A stretch of 64,000 bases of DNA from Glaciihabitans sp. INWT7 (GCF_014217685.1 NZ_CP043653.1:2360419-2424418), one strand, 5' to 3'; numbered from the stretch's first letter, positions 25,421-35,565 are shown. The notes: generated by a model not told the origin, from the sequence alone. Made by a program: numbers and translations.

Positions 25421-27042
25421 GCGCAGACACCGAGTTCGATTTCGTCGTGGTCGGCGCCGGGGCATCCGGGGCGGCATTGGCGGCACGGCTCACCGAAGAC
25501 GGCACCCGCTCGGTGCTGTTACTCGAGGCCGGCCCCGTCGACAAGAAGACGGAGGTGCACATCCCCGCCGCATTCTCGGCGCTCTTCCGTTCGGAACTGG
25601 ACTGGAACTACGACACGACCCCCCAGCCGCAGCTCTCCGGTCGCACGATCTACTGGCCGAGAGGCAGGATGCTCGGAGGATCATCGTCGATCAACGCCAT
25701 GATGTGGGTGCGCGGATTCGCTGCCGACTATGACGGCTGGGCGCAGACCGCCGGGCCGGGATGGTCGTATGCGGCACTGCTGCCGTACTTCCGGAGTGTC
25801 GAGCGGGTCGAGGGGAACACGGATCCCGACCAGGGATCCGGGGGTGCCATCAGCATCGAGCACCAGCGCAGCCCTCGGTCGCACACGGCGACCTTCCTGA
25901 AGGCCGTCGTGCAGGCGGGGTATTCGCTCGTCGCACCGAACTCCGCGCGGCCGGACGGCTTCAGCCAGACCATGGTGAGCCAGAGGAAAGGCAAGCGATT
26001 CTCCAGTGCGGACGGCTACCTGGTGCCCGCGAAGGATCGACCGAATCTCACGGTGCGAACCGGAGCGCAGGCCACCCGGGTGCTGTTCGACGGCACCCGC
26101 GCCATCGGCGTGGAGTACGTTCTCGACGGCCTGACCACTCGAGCACTGGCGCGTCACGAGGTGGTGCTCTGCGGCGGGGCGGTGAACACCCCGCAGCTCC
26201 TGATGCTTTCGGGGATCGGCGCGAAGTCGCAGCTCGAGAAGCACGGGATCCCGGTGCTGGTCGACTCACCGGAGGTCGGCGAGAATCTGCGCGACCATCT
26301 GCTCTCGGGGCTCATCGTCGAGACCTCGGGCGACACCCTCTTCTCCGCGAAGAAGGCACCGGAACTGGTGAACTTCCTCGCCAGGGGGAGGGGCATGCTC
26401 ACCTCGAATGTCGCGGAGGCGTACGGCTTCGTGCGTTCGGATCCCGCCATGGAACTCCCCGACATCGAGATCATCTTCGCCCCGGTCGCCTTCATCGGCG
26501 AAGGTCTCGTCCCCGCCCCGGCCCACGCGATCACCATCGGAGCCATTCTCCTCACGCCCCAGAGCACGGGAACGATCACCCTCGCCTCTGCCGACCCGCT
26601 GGAGAAGGCGATCATCGATCCGCGCTACCTCAGTGACGCGGCGGGCAGCGACCGGGCGCGGCTGATCGCCGGCCTCGGAATCTGCGAGGACATCCTGCAG
26701 GCGCCCGCACTGAAGACGACCACCGGACCGCACTTCCTTGCTCCGGAGGGAACGGATGCCCTCGAGCGCGCCGAGCGGGACACCGTCGCGCTCGAAACGG
26801 CCGCCCACACGCTGTACCACCCGGTCGGCACGGCCCGCATGGGCACGGACGAGGCCTCCGTCGTCGACGAAGAGCTTCGGGTGCGCGGGGTGGAGGGTCT
26901 TCGCGTCGCGGACGCCTCGGTGATGCCCGACATCATCCGCGGCCACACCCAGGCCGTGTCGATGGTGATCGGCGAGAAGGCGGCCGACCTGCTGTTGCAG
27001 TCAGCGAAGTCGGGTTCGCTGGCTGCGACGTCACTCCGCTGA
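25417..27042 (+). CDS. GMC family FAD-dependent oxidoreductase (alcohol/choline dehydrogenase-like)
   Basis: 541 residues from GTG 25417 overlapping the ligase stop (GTGA). The FAD-binding GAGASGAALAARL motif is at residues ~12-24, GMC signature 1 is in GRMLGGSSSINAMMWVRG, and the C-terminal catalytic pair appears as His in YHPVGTARMG and IIRGHTQAVS. GMC enzymes oxidise alcohols to aldehydes. With the upstream ALDH and CoA ligase this gives a full alcohol-to-acyl-CoA sequence, probably controlled by the PucR regulator. No signal peptide is seen, so it is cytoplasmic. Confidence 0.88.
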   Translation: MSADTEFDFVVVGAGASGAALAARLTEDGTRSVLLLEAGPVDKKTEVHIPAAFSALFRSELDWNYDTTPQPQLSGRTIYWPRGRMLGGSSSINAMMWVRGFAADYDGWAQTAGPGWSYAALLPYFRSVERVEGNTDPDQGSGGAISIEHQRSPRSHTATFLKAVVQAGYSLVAPNSARPDGFSQTMVSQRKGKRFSSADGYLVPAKDRPNLTVRTGAQATRVLFDGTRAIGVEYVLDGLTTRALARHEVVLCGGAVNTPQLLMLSGIGAKSQLEKHGIPVLVDSPEVGENLRDHLLSGLIVETSGDTLFSAKKAPELVNFLARGRGMLTSNVAEAYGFVRSDPAMELPDIEIIFAPVAFIGEGLVPAPAHAITIGAILLTPQSTGTITLASADPLEKAIIDPRYLSDAAGSDRARLIAGLGICEDILQAPALKTTTGPHFLAPEGTDALERAERDTVALETAAHTLYHPVGTARMGTDEASVVDEELRVRGVEGLRVADASVMPDIIRGHTQAVSMVIGEKAADLLLQSAKSGSLAATSLR

Positions 27043-27071
27043 CCCGGCGGCACCCAACACCTCACCTGAAG

Positions 27072-27140
27072 CGCAGGAGATTCGCCATCGAAAGCGCCTT
27101 CCGGCCGCGATCGACGGCATTTCGGGGCGAATCTCCTGCG
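27072..27140. repeat. long inverted repeat between convergent genes
   Basis: CGCAGGAGATTCGCC (27072-27086) and GGCGAATCTCCTGCG (27126-27140) are perfect 15-bp complements with 39 bases between. It lies between the convergent GMC and LysR genes and could form a bidirectional terminator-like hairpin or be a dispersed palindromic element. Confidence 0.75.
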
Positions 27141-27177
27141 TTTTCGGCACGGGGGCCCGATACGGAGCGTCCGCGGG

Positions 27178-28080
27178 TCAGCCGGCGACCCGGCGCACCG
27201 CTCGGTCGAGTACCGCGCGCATCGCCACGATCGCGGGCCTCGTGCTACTCGCCTCGCGCACCGAGGTGAAGATAGTGCGCTGCGGATGTTCCGGCAACAG
27301 CAGCAGTTGAGCCGAGGTCCCCCGGCCGATCCAGACCAGGTCGGGGAGGAGGGCGACGGCATTCCCCGACTCGACGAGACGGATGTGCGACTGCAGGTCC
27401 GCCGTCTCGAACCGCACATCGGGTTCGAACCCGGCGCGGCGACAGGCCTGCTCGGCCCAGTGCCGGGAGGCTGTTCCGCGGGGTTCCATCACCCAGGCGG
27501 CATCCGCTGCCCCTTCGATGGAGGCAGGATGCAGCCGCCCGCGGTCGGTCGGCGGCGTGGCGAGGCGGATCGCATCGGTCGTGAGGGTGCGCCGATCGAG
27601 TTCCGGATGCCGCGGGGCCGCGTGGCCCGGGTATTGCTCGGCTATCACGAGGTCGAAGTCCCGCGCCCAGGTCTCCCGCAGGGCCGACTCCGGCTCGCGC
27701 TGCACCATCTCCACCCGCACCTCGGGATGCTCCGACTCCATGATGGCGAGCGCATCGGGCATGATCGCGAGCGCTGCCGACTGGAAGACCGCCACGCGCA
27801 CGGTGCCGGTGATCGTCGTGAGGGAGGAGGCGAGCTCGGCTTCGGCACGTTCGAGCGTGCGCAGCACCTCCGCCGTGTGACTCACCAGGATCTCGGCGGC
27901 CGGCGTGAGCACCACGCGGCGGCCTGACGATCGCAGCAGCTCGACACCGACATCCTTCTCCAGCTGGCTCAGCTGCTGGGACACCGCGGAGGGGCTGAAA
28001 TTAAGTGCTTCCGCGACCCCCGCGAGGGTTCCACGGATCTGGAGTTCGCGCAGAAGCCGCAGCCGGCGCACATCCAGCAT
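27178..28080 (-). CDS. LysR family transcriptional regulator
   Basis: 300 residues from ATG 28080, chosen because GGGAGA lies four bases upstream; an in-frame ATG at 28095 is possible. The N-terminal winged HTH reads RGTLAGVAEALNFSPSAVSQQLSQLEKDVG and a periplasmic-binding-type effector domain follows. It is divergent from putA with a 110-bp AT-richer spacer, so by family habit it likely senses a metabolite (perhaps proline or a derivative) and regulates putA and itself. That target is inferred from position only. Confidence 0.87.
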   Translation of the reverse strand: MLDVRRLRLLRELQIRGTLAGVAEALNFSPSAVSQQLSQLEKDVGVELLRSSGRRVVLTPAAEILVSHTAEVLRTLERAEAELASSLTTITGTVRVAVFQSAALAIMPDALAIMESEHPEVRVEMVQREPESALRETWARDFDLVIAEQYPGHAAPRHPELDRRTLTTDAIRLATPPTDRGRLHPASIEGAADAAWVMEPRGTASRHWAEQACRRAGFEPDVRFETADLQSHIRLVESGNAVALLPDLVWIGRGTSAQLLLLPEHPQRTIFTSVREASSTRPAIVAMRAVLDRAVRRVAG

Positions 28081-28190
28081 CGGGTCTCCCATCAATCATT
28101 TGCGCTTAAGAATACTCGTCAGAAACGGTCGCTTTACCTAACTGGATGCCGCGATAAATACTGAGATCAGATCACCCCGAAAGGATTCCC

Positions 28191-31100
28191 GTGACCGACA
28201 CCGCCACGTCCACCTCTCTCGACGACGCCCTCTCCCCCGAGCTTGCGGAGCGCTGTGTCGCGCTCGTGCGCCGGTGGCTCGAAGAGGGTGCACAGGCGCC
28301 GGTCAATGCCTCCGCGCAGCGCCTCGCCGGAGTGCTGAAGGACCCACAGGGGCTCGACTTCACGGTGGGCTTCGTCGACGGTGTCATCCGCCCGGAGGAT
28401 CTGACGGTCGCGGCGCGCAACCTCGCCGCGCTCGCGCCGCGTGTGCCTGCCTTCCTTCCCGGCTACCTGAGGGCGGCGGTGCGTCTCGGTGGTGTCTTCG
28501 CGCCGGTACTACCCGGCATCGTCGTTCCCCTCGCCCGTCGGGTGTTGCGAGGCATGGTCGGCCATCTCATCGTGGATGCCACACCTCGACGTCTCGGCGC
28601 GGCGATCGGCTCTCTCCGAGCCGGCGGAGCGAAACTCAACGTCAATCTCCTCGGCGAAGCGGTGCTCGGCGAACGAGAAGCCGCTCGCCGCCTGGCCGGC
28701 ACCCATGCGCTGCTGGCGCGAGACGACGTCGACTACGTCTCGATCAAGGTCTCTTCCACCGTCGCCCCGCACTCGCCCTGGGCATTCGAGGCGGATGTCG
28801 AGCACGTGGTCGCGAGCCTCACCCCGTTGTTCGAACGAGCGGCCTCCTCGACCCCGGCCAAGTTCATCAACCTCGACATGGAGGAATACAAAGATCTCGA
28901 CCTCACGGTCGCCGTCTTCACCCGCATTCTCGACCAGCCACGCTTTGCCAAGCTCGAGGCGGGAATCGTGCTTCAGGCCTACCTGCCCGACGCGCTCTCC
29001 GCGATGGTGACCCTCGCCGACTGGGCCGCGCGGCGCCGCGCCGCCGGGGGCGCTTCGATAAAGGTGCGCCTCGTCAAGGGCGCCAACCTGCCGATGGAGC
29101 AGGTCGAGTCGTCGCTTCGCGGTTGGCCGCTCGCCACCTGGTCCACGAAGAAAGACACCGACACCAACTACAAGCGCATCCTCGACTACGCCCTGCGGCC
29201 TGACCGAATCGATGCGCTGCACCTCGGCGTCGCCGGCCACAACCTCTTCGACGTGGCCTACGCCTGGCTCCTCGCGGAGCAGCGTGGTGTGCAACACGGC
29301 ATCGAGTTCGAGATGCTGCTCGGCATGGCCACCGGCCAGGCGGAGGCCGTGAAGAAAGATGTCGGCGGCCTCCTGCTGTACACCCCGGTGGTGCACCCCC
29401 AGGAGTTCGACGTCGCGATCGCCTACCTGATCCGCCGACTCGAGGAGGGGGCCAGCCAGGACAACTTCATGTCGGCGGTCTTCGAACTCTCCAGCAACGA
29501 GGCGCTGTTCGAGCGGGAGAAGCAACGCTTTCTCGCCTCGCTCGCCCAGCTCGACCGCGGCATCCCGCTTCCTCGCCGCACCCAGGATCGCGCCGTCGCC
29601 GAGGTCGCGCCGCGCGACCGCTTCGAGAACACTGCCGACACCGACCCCTCGCTTCCGGCGAACCGCGCCTGGAGTGCCGCAATCATCGCGCGCGTGCCAG
29701 GTTCGAGCCTCGGCGTCGAGGCGGTCACATCCTCGTCGATCACCGACGCAGAGGAGCTCGACCGCCTGATCGCACGCACCTCAGCGGCAGGCGCGGCGTG
29801 GGGCGCCCGACCGGCGGCGGAGCGTGCCGCCATCCTGCACCGTGCCGGAGACGCTCTCAGTGCTCGACGTGCGGAACTGCTCGAGGTGATGGCGAGTGAA
29901 GCCGGCAAGACCATCGACCAGGGCGATCCCGAGGTCAGCGAAGCCATCGACTTCGCCCACTATTACGCCGAACTCGCCCGCGGCCTCGAGACCGTGGATG
30001 GCGCGAGCTTCGTGCCCTCGAAGCTGACGGTCGTGACGCCGCCGTGGAACTTCCCGGTCGCCATTCCCGCGGGCTCGACCCTTGCAGCCCTCGCCGCCGG
30101 AAGTGCCGTCATCCTCAAACCCGCAGCGCTCTCGGCCCGCTGCGGCGCCGTGCTGGCCGAAGCCCTGTGGGAGGGCGGTGTGCCGCGCGAGGTGCTGCAA
30201 CTCGTGCAGTTGAGCGAGCGCGATCTCGGCACGAACCTGGTCTCTCATCCGTCGGTCGACCGGGTGATCCTCACCGGCGGCTACGAGACAGCCGAGCTCT
30301 TCCGGTCATTCCGCCCCGACCTCCCGCTGCTCGCCGAGACGAGCGGCAAGAACGCGATCATCGTCACGCCGAGCGCGGATCTCGACCTCGCCGTGAAGGA
30401 TGTCGTCTCGTCTGCCTTCGGTCACGCCGGCCAAAAGTGCTCTGCCGCCTCGCTCGTGATCCTGGTCGGATCGGTCGCCGAATCCGCCCGCTTCACCAAT
30501 CAGCTTCGTGATGCGGTCGCTTCGCTCAAGGTCGGCTACCCCTCCGACGCGGCAACGCAGATGGGGCCGCTCATCGAGCCCGCCACGGGCAAGCTGCTCG
30601 GCGCCCTGACCACTCTCGGTGAGGGAGAAACCTGGATGGTCGAGCCGCGCAAGCTGGACGAGCACGGCCAGCTCTGGACGCCCGGGGTGCGCGGCGGGGT
30701 ACGGCGCGGGTCCGCGTTCCACCAGACCGAGTACTTCGGTCCGGTGCTCGGCGTGATGACCGCCTCCACGCTGACCGAGGCTATCGCCATGCAGAACGAG
30801 ACCGACTTCGGTCTCACCGCGGGCATCCACTCTCTCGACTCCACCGAGCTCGCCCTCTGGCTCGACACCGTGCAGGCGGGCAACCTCTATGTGAACCGCG
30901 GAATCACCGGGGCCATCGTGCAGCGCCAGCCCTTCGGCGGCTGGAAGAGGTCCTCGGTGGGTGCCGGCACCAAGGCCGGCGGACCGAACTACCTTGTGGG
31001 TCTCGGATCCTGGGTCCCGGCGCATCACTCCGCGGCCGGCGAAGCGATCACCCACCCCGCCGTGAAGGCACTCCTCGCGGTCGACGACTCGCTGTCCGGA

Positions 31101-31586
31101 GCCTTCGGCAGCGATGCCGCGGCCTGGAACACCGTCTTCGGCCTGACCGAGGATGTCTCCGCCCTGGCGGCCGAGCGCAATGTGTTCCGCTATCTCCCTG
31201 TGCCGGTGACCATCCGACTGAGCGACGGTGCGCCCCTCAGCGAACTGCTTCGGGTCGTGGGTGCCGGCCTGCTCGCGGGATCTCGCCTGACCGTCTCGAG
31301 CTCCGCGACGAGCGAGGCGCTCGCCGACCTCCCGATGGTCGTCGAGGACGACACGGCCTGGCTCTCCCGGCTCCCCTCCCTCGAGACCGGCCGCATCCGC
31401 CTCATCGGCGGAGATCCGGTGGCTCTGGCCGTGGCGATCGGCGGCAGGCCGGATGTCGCGGTCTACAGTGGCCCGGTGACGCCAGCCGGTCGCATCGAAC
31501 TGCTGCCGTTCCTTCGTGAGCAGGCGGTGAGCATCACCGCGCACCGCTTCGGAACCCCCAATCACCTGACAGACTCACTCGTCTGA
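28191..31586 (+). CDS. putA: bifunctional proline dehydrogenase / L-glutamate gamma-semialdehyde dehydrogenase
   Basis: 1131 residues from GTG 28191 behind AAGGA. The N-terminal part (about 1-440) is the FAD-binding PRODH barrel, with the Arg/Lys-rich substrate segment around TDTNYKRILDYALR. An ALDH domain (about 500-960) follows, with Glu in AETSGKNAI and catalytic Cys in HAGQKCSAAS. A third C-terminal region (~150 residues) resembles a degenerate ALDH-like oligomerisation domain. There is no ribbon-helix-helix DNA-binding head, so it is a pure enzyme. It converts proline to glutamate with electrons to quinone and NAD. LysR regulator is divergent. Confidence 0.95.
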   Translation: MTDTATSTSLDDALSPELAERCVALVRRWLEEGAQAPVNASAQRLAGVLKDPQGLDFTVGFVDGVIRPEDLTVAARNLAALAPRVPAFLPGYLRAAVRLGGVFAPVLPGIVVPLARRVLRGMVGHLIVDATPRRLGAAIGSLRAGGAKLNVNLLGEAVLGEREAARRLAGTHALLARDDVDYVSIKVSSTVAPHSPWAFEADVEHVVASLTPLFERAASSTPAKFINLDMEEYKDLDLTVAVFTRILDQPRFAKLEAGIVLQAYLPDALSAMVTLADWAARRRAAGGASIKVRLVKGANLPMEQVESSLRGWPLATWSTKKDTDTNYKRILDYALRPDRIDALHLGVAGHNLFDVAYAWLLAEQRGVQHGIEFEMLLGMATGQAEAVKKDVGGLLLYTPVVHPQEFDVAIAYLIRRLEEGASQDNFMSAVFELSSNEALFEREKQRFLASLAQLDRGIPLPRRTQDRAVAEVAPRDRFENTADTDPSLPANRAWSAAIIARVPGSSLGVEAVTSSSITDAEELDRLIARTSAAGAAWGARPAAERAAILHRAGDALSARRAELLEVMASEAGKTIDQGDPEVSEAIDFAHYYAELARGLETVDGASFVPSKLTVVTPPWNFPVAIPAGSTLAALAAGSAVILKPAALSARCGAVLAEALWEGGVPREVLQLVQLSERDLGTNLVSHPSVDRVILTGGYETAELFRSFRPDLPLLAETSGKNAIIVTPSADLDLAVKDVVSSAFGHAGQKCSAASLVILVGSVAESARFTNQLRDAVASLKVGYPSDAATQMGPLIEPATGKLLGALTTLGEGETWMVEPRKLDEHGQLWTPGVRGGVRRGSAFHQTEYFGPVLGVMTASTLTEAIAMQNETDFGLTAGIHSLDSTELALWLDTVQAGNLYVNRGITGAIVQRQPFGGWKRSSVGAGTKAGGPNYLVGLGSWVPAHHSAAGEAITHPAVKALLAVDDSLSGAFGSDAAAWNTVFGLTEDVSALAAERNVFRYLPVPVTIRLSDGAPLSELLRVVGAGLLAGSRLTVSSSATSEALADLPMVVEDDTAWLSRLPSLETGRIRLIGGDPVALAVAIGGRPDVAVYSGPVTPAGRIELLPFLREQAVSITAHRFGTPNHLTDSLV

Positions 31587-31678
31587 GTGCTTTTGGCCCT
31601 CGTTCGGGGCACAGAGAGTAGGCTCTTCCGAACGGTGCGTGACAGCGCCGCGGGCAATCGCCCGGTCTGGGGGCCGAA

Positions 31679-32059
31679 ATGATTCTTCATGTCGTGAATT
31701 CGGTGATGCGCCCATTGATCGCCTTGTGGTTGCGCCAGTCTGTCAACTCCTGGGAGCGTTCTCCTTCGCCCGTCGACTCTCCGACAGTGCACGGAGCCGG
31801 CGTGGATCCCGTGCGAGTGCTCCTGAGCGGTACGGGAATTGCTGCGGGCTACGGCACTGTGACGCACGACCTCGCCTTCGCCGGACAGCTCGCCCGTCGG
31901 CTCGCGGTACTGAGCGGTCGGGGCGTCGACCTCGAGATTCGCGTGTCCACCACCATGACGGCCAAGGCCTGCGCCGTCACGCTGTCGGAACTCACTCTCG
32001 ACCGCTTCGACGCGATCGTCCTGGTGGTCGGGGCGGTCGAAGCCTTCGAACTGAGGTAG
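31679..32059 (+). pseudogene. SGNH-hydrolase-like N-terminal part of an amber-split SGNH-GAF gene
   Basis: 126 codons from ATG 31679 to TAG 32057-32059. After a non-conserved start it reads VRVLLSGTGIAAGYG, a degraded GDSL-type block, then a central strand DAIVLVVGAVEAF where family members have the block III Asn. Translation of the bases after the TAG continues in the same frame as TTSWRRDIRELLEIV and into the GAF protein at 32102 with no other stop. The natural unit is 31679-32875 (399 codons). Either the gene is broken by one nonsense mutation or the amber is read through. The weak block residues suggest decay. Confidence 0.65.
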
Positions 32060-32101
32060 ACCACGTCGTGGCGAAGAGATATCCGGGAACTTCTCGAGAT
32101 C

Positions 32102-32875
32102 GTGCGCAGCAGGTCCGCGGCCGGAACTGAGATCTTCATCGTCTCGATGCCGATAATCGGCTCGGCGACACTTTTCCCCCGCACGTTCAATGCCTTCGTG
32201 CAGCGCCAGTCTCGTCAATTCACGGCGGTCACCGCGGAACTCGTGTCGGATGACCCACATTCGACTGTCATCGGTCTCGACGACTTCGAGACCCTCCGCT
32301 CAACCGGCACGACCGCTGCGGAACGCTGGGCGTCACTTGCCGCCCCGCTCATGAGTGAGGTGCTTCGCAGGCCCGGTGCGGTTCGACATGAAGCCGTGGT
32401 GGTCGACGAGAGGGAGCGGCAACTGTCGCTCGACTCCCTGGCTATCCTCGACACCGAACCCGACGAGGCATTCAACCTGATCGCTTCGATCGCCCGCGAC
32501 CTCTTCGATGTGCCGATGGCCGCGATCACCTTCATCGACGACACCAGGCAGTGGACGAAGTCTGCCGTCGGATTCATCGGCTCCGTCATTCCTCGCCAGG
32601 AAGCCTTCTGCAACGTCACGATCGACGAACCACGACACTTCGTGATCGAGGACACGCGAGACGACGCGCGATTCGCCGACGGTCCCCACGTCACCGGGCC
32701 GGGCGGCGTGAAATTCTACGCCGGGTACCCGATCGAAGCGCCCGACGGCCACCGCGTCGGCGCCCTCTGCGTGATGGATGATGCACCGCGGCGCTTCAGC
32801 GACGCCGAGGCCGCGCTCCTCAGGAACCTCGCCCTGCGCGTGCAGGAACTGCTCTGGGTCGGAGCGCGGCCGTAG
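32102..32875 (+). CDS. GAF domain protein (C-terminal part of an amber-split SGNH-GAF gene)
   Basis: 257 residues if the GTG at 32102 is used; the frame is open back to the TAG at 32057. The first ~90 residues complete an SGNH-hydrolase fold (IFIVSMPIIGSATLFP; RWASLAAPLMSEVL). From ~residue 105 a GAF domain begins with the typical linker RERQLSLDSLAILDTEPDEAFNLI and continues through DVPMAAITFIDDTRQWTKS, FCNVTI and KFYAGYPIEAPDGHRVGALCVMD. Stand-alone GAF proteins of this type bind small ligands or sense redox state; no output domain is present. Expression from an internal start is possible. Confidence 0.7.
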   Translation: MRSRSAAGTEIFIVSMPIIGSATLFPRTFNAFVQRQSRQFTAVTAELVSDDPHSTVIGLDDFETLRSTGTTAAERWASLAAPLMSEVLRRPGAVRHEAVVVDERERQLSLDSLAILDTEPDEAFNLIASIARDLFDVPMAAITFIDDTRQWTKSAVGFIGSVIPRQEAFCNVTIDEPRHFVIEDTRDDARFADGPHVTGPGGVKFYAGYPIEAPDGHRVGALCVMDDAPRRFSDAEAALLRNLALRVQELLWVGARP

Positions 32876-32891
32876 TCGCGTTTGTCAGCAA

Positions 32892-34400
32892 TCAGACGTC
32901 GTCGTCGACCCAGTCGAAGGTTTTGGTGACGGCTTTTTTCCAGAGGCGGATTTGGCGGTCGCGTTCGTCGGTGTCCATGTTGGGGGTCCAGCGGGAGTCT
33001 TCCTGCCAGTTGGCCCGCAACTCGTCGAGGTCGGACCAGAACCCGGTCGCAAGGCCCGCCGCGTACGCGGCTCCGAGGGCGGTGGTTTCCGCGACGACGG
33101 GACGCACGACCGGGACTCCGAGGATGTCGGCCTGGAACTGCATGAGCGTGTTGTTCGCGATCATGCCGCCGTCGACTTTCAGCTCGGTCAGGTCCACGCC
33201 CGAGTCGGCGTTGACGGCGTCCAATACTTCGCGGGTTTGGAACGCGGTGGCCTCTAACGCGGCGCGGGCGATGTGTCCCTTGTTCACATACCGGGTCATG
33301 CCCACCAACGCGCCACGCGCATCGGAACGCCAGTACGGGGCGAACAGGCCCGAGAACGCGGGCACGAAATACACCCCACCGTTATCGTCGACAGTTTTGG
33401 CCAGGTCCTCGATCTCGGGGGCCGTTTTGATCAGGCCGAGGTTGTCGCGCAGCCACTGCACCAACGACCCGGTGACGGCGATCGAACCCTCCAACGCGTA
33501 GTGCGGTTTCGCATCCCCCAACTTGTATCCGAGGGTGGTCAGCAGTCCGTTCTTGGAATGGACGATCTCCTCCCCGGTGTTGAAGATGAGGAAGTTGCCG
33601 GTGCCGTAGGTGTTCTTCGACTCCCCGGCATCGAACGCGGCCTGCCCGAAGGTGGCCGCCTGCTGGTCGCCCAGAATCCCCGCCACCGGAACCTCCCGCA
33701 ACAGGGACGATTCCGACACCATCCCGTACACCTCGGAAGAGGACCGGATCTCCGGCAGCATCGACACCGGAACCCCGAAGTCGGCCAGGATCGACTCATC
33801 CCAGGCCAGGGTCTCCAAATCCATGAACAGGGTCCGCGACGCGTTGGTCACATCGGTGGCATGAACACCACCCTCGATTCCGCCGGTCAAATTCCACAAC
33901 ACCCACGAATCGGTGGTACCGAACAGCAGGTCCCCGGCGTCCGCCTTCTCCCGTGCCCCCTCGACGTTCTCCAAAATCCACACGATCTTCGTGCCAGAGA
34001 AATACGTCGCGAGCGGCAGGCCGACCTTCTGCTTGTACCGATCGACATCCCCATCCGCCAACCGATCCACGATCGACTGAGTGCGGGTGTCCTGCCACAC
34101 GATCGCGTTATACACCGGAACCCCGGTGGTCTTATCCCACACCACCGCAGTCTCCCGCTGGTTCGTGATCCCCACAGCGGTGATGTTATGCCGGGTGATA
34201 TTCGCCTTCGACAAAGCCTGCCCGATCACCTCACGCGTGTTATCCCAGATCTCCTTCGGATCATGCTCCACCCACCCCGCCCGCGGAAAAATCTGCTCAT
34301 GCTCCAACTGACCCGACGAAACAATCGAGCCCGAATGATCAAAAATGATGGCGCGAGTACTCGTCGTACCCTGGTCGATCGACAAAATGTAATCAGTCAT
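32892..34400 (-). CDS. glpK: glycerol kinase
   Basis: 502 residues from ATG 34400 behind AAGGAG; the longer open frame upstream is not used. Begins [17 protein letters not shown], with FGGY carbohydrate-kinase signatures [22 protein letters not shown] and [13 protein letters not shown]. It phosphorylates glycerol to glycerol 3-phosphate with ATP. No glpF or glpD is adjacent. Instead a SorC-family regulator lies upstream on the same strand, and a perfect TGCACA-N2-TGTGCA site is 135 bp before the start codon, suggesting control by that regulator. Some stretches near the 5' end are less GC-rich than neighbours. Confidence 0.96.
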   Translation of the reverse strand: MTDYILSIDQGTTSTRAIIFDHSGSIVSSGQLEHEQIFPRAGWVEHDPKEIWDNTREVIGQALSKANITRHNITAVGITNQRETAVVWDKTTGVPVYNAIVWQDTRTQSIVDRLADGDVDRYKQKVGLPLATYFSGTKIVWILENVEGAREKADAGDLLFGTTDSWVLWNLTGGIEGGVHATDVTNASRTLFMDLETLAWDESILADFGVPVSMLPEIRSSSEVYGMVSESSLLREVPVAGILGDQQAATFGQAAFDAGESKNTYGTGNFLIFNTGEEIVHSKNGLLTTLGYKLGDAKPHYALEGSIAVTGSLVQWLRDNLGLIKTAPEIEDLAKTVDDNGGVYFVPAFSGLFAPYWRSDARGALVGMTRYVNKGHIARAALEATAFQTREVLDAVNADSGVDLTELKVDGGMIANNTLMQFQADILGVPVVRPVVAETTALGAAYAAGLATGFWSDLDELRANWQEDSRWTPNMDTDERDRQIRLWKKAVTKTFDWVDDDV

Positions 34401-34534
34401 GAGAAATAACTCCTTTGTTATCGAACGCGGTGTATCGATAGGCAACCCCGAGGGCTGTCGGCGGCAGTCCGCTCGAATGTCGAGGCGGTGTCGAAACCCA
34501 ATGTAGAACACGAGGGTCTTTCGCCACAGGCCGA

Positions 34535-34548
34535 TGCACAGATGTGCA
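34535..34548. promoter_or_regulatory. SorC-type operator candidate upstream of glpK
   Basis: TGCACAGATGTGCA is a perfect palindrome (6-bp arms, 2-base centre) located 135 bp before the glpK start and just after the end of the regulator gene. It matches two sites upstream of the regulator itself (35566 and 35631). Confidence 0.65.
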
Positions 34549-34569
34549 CGACCCGGCTGACAGCGCCGA

Positions 34570-35553
34570 TCAGGGGCGCACGGAACCGGTTTCGGCAAGG
34601 CGACGGGCGAGCCCCTCGTCCACGATCAGGTCGGTGATCAGGCCGGCTGCAATAGCTCCCCGCAGGCTGGGGAGCTTGGCTCGGCCCGAAGCGACACACA
34701 CCCGCCGCGGCACCCGACGGAGTGTATCGAGGTCGGGACCGGTGGCCCGGGAGTTGAGCGCGATGTCGCGGAATGATCCATCCACCCGGTAGAAGACCGT
34801 GGCGACGTCGCCGACAACGCGGGCTTCGGTGAGACTGCGATAGTCCTCGGCCTCCAGGTATCCGCCGATATAGACATGGCTCGGCACCTCGGCGAAGGGA
34901 GATCCGAGACCGAAGAATACGACATCCATGCGGGCCTGGATGTCGAGCACCCGCTTCGTGCTCCGCTCCCGCCAGAGCGCCTCCTTGGTTCGAGGATCGT
35001 CGAAGAACGCCGGCACGGGGAACTGCTGCACCTGAGCCGAGAAAGCTTCGCCGAAGTGTCGGAGAATCTCGCTCGCGTACAGGATGCCCGTGGTCTGGTT
35101 GTTGCCCGCACCGTTGAGCTGCACGATGCGCGAGTTGTGAGTCTCCTTGGGAATCAGCTGGTGGCTGACCGCACTCATCGTCGAGCCCCACGCGACACCG
35201 AGGGTCATGTTCGAGTCGAAGAACCGATTGAGGATGCGCGCCGCAGACATCGCCACCCGCTCGAGCCGATCGATGCTGCTGGTGTTGTCGGGTACGGGCA
35301 CGATGTGGGCGGTGAGTCCGAACTTCGATCGCAGTTCCTCTTCGAGCTGCGAAGCACGGCCGAGCGGGGAGCGGATCTGGATGTCCACCAGCCCTGAGGA
35401 ACGCGCGTGACCGAGAAGCCGGGAAACCGACGAGCGCGAGGTGTGGAGCTCGCTCGCGATCGCCTCCATTGTGAGGTCTTGCAGGTAATACATCTGGGCG
35501 GCCTGTAGGGCACTCTCTGATCGTTCATCGAGGCATTCGTCGGGGTGTGGCAT
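34570..35553 (-). CDS. SorC family (DeoR-like) sugar-binding transcriptional regulator
   Basis: 327 residues from ATG 35553 behind AGGA. The N-terminal HTH reads [34 protein letters not shown], followed by the phosphosugar-binding domain of the SorC/CggR/DeoR family ([43 protein letters not shown]). Such regulators respond to phosphorylated sugars or polyols. Two copies of a TGCACA-N2-TGTGCA-like palindrome lie in its own leader and a third precedes glpK, so autoregulation and control of glpK are likely. Sensing of glycerol 3-phosphate or a related metabolite is inference. Confidence 0.88.
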   Translation of the reverse strand: MPHPDECLDERSESALQAAQMYYLQDLTMEAIASELHTSRSSVSRLLGHARSSGLVDIQIRSPLGRASQLEEELRSKFGLTAHIVPVPDNTSSIDRLERVAMSAARILNRFFDSNMTLGVAWGSTMSAVSHQLIPKETHNSRIVQLNGAGNNQTTGILYASEILRHFGEAFSAQVQQFPVPAFFDDPRTKEALWRERSTKRVLDIQARMDVVFFGLGSPFAEVPSHVYIGGYLEAEDYRSLTEARVVGDVATVFYRVDGSFRDIALNSRATGPDLDTLRRVPRRVCVASGRAKLPSLRGAIAAGLITDLIVDEGLARRLAETGSVRP

Positions 35554-35565
35554 GGGTCCTGATCT

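Noticed and set aside
34400-34598. N-terminal extension of glycerol kinase to 34598
   Set aside because: The extension has no resemblance to the family, while [13 protein letters not shown] at 34400 follows AAGGAG.
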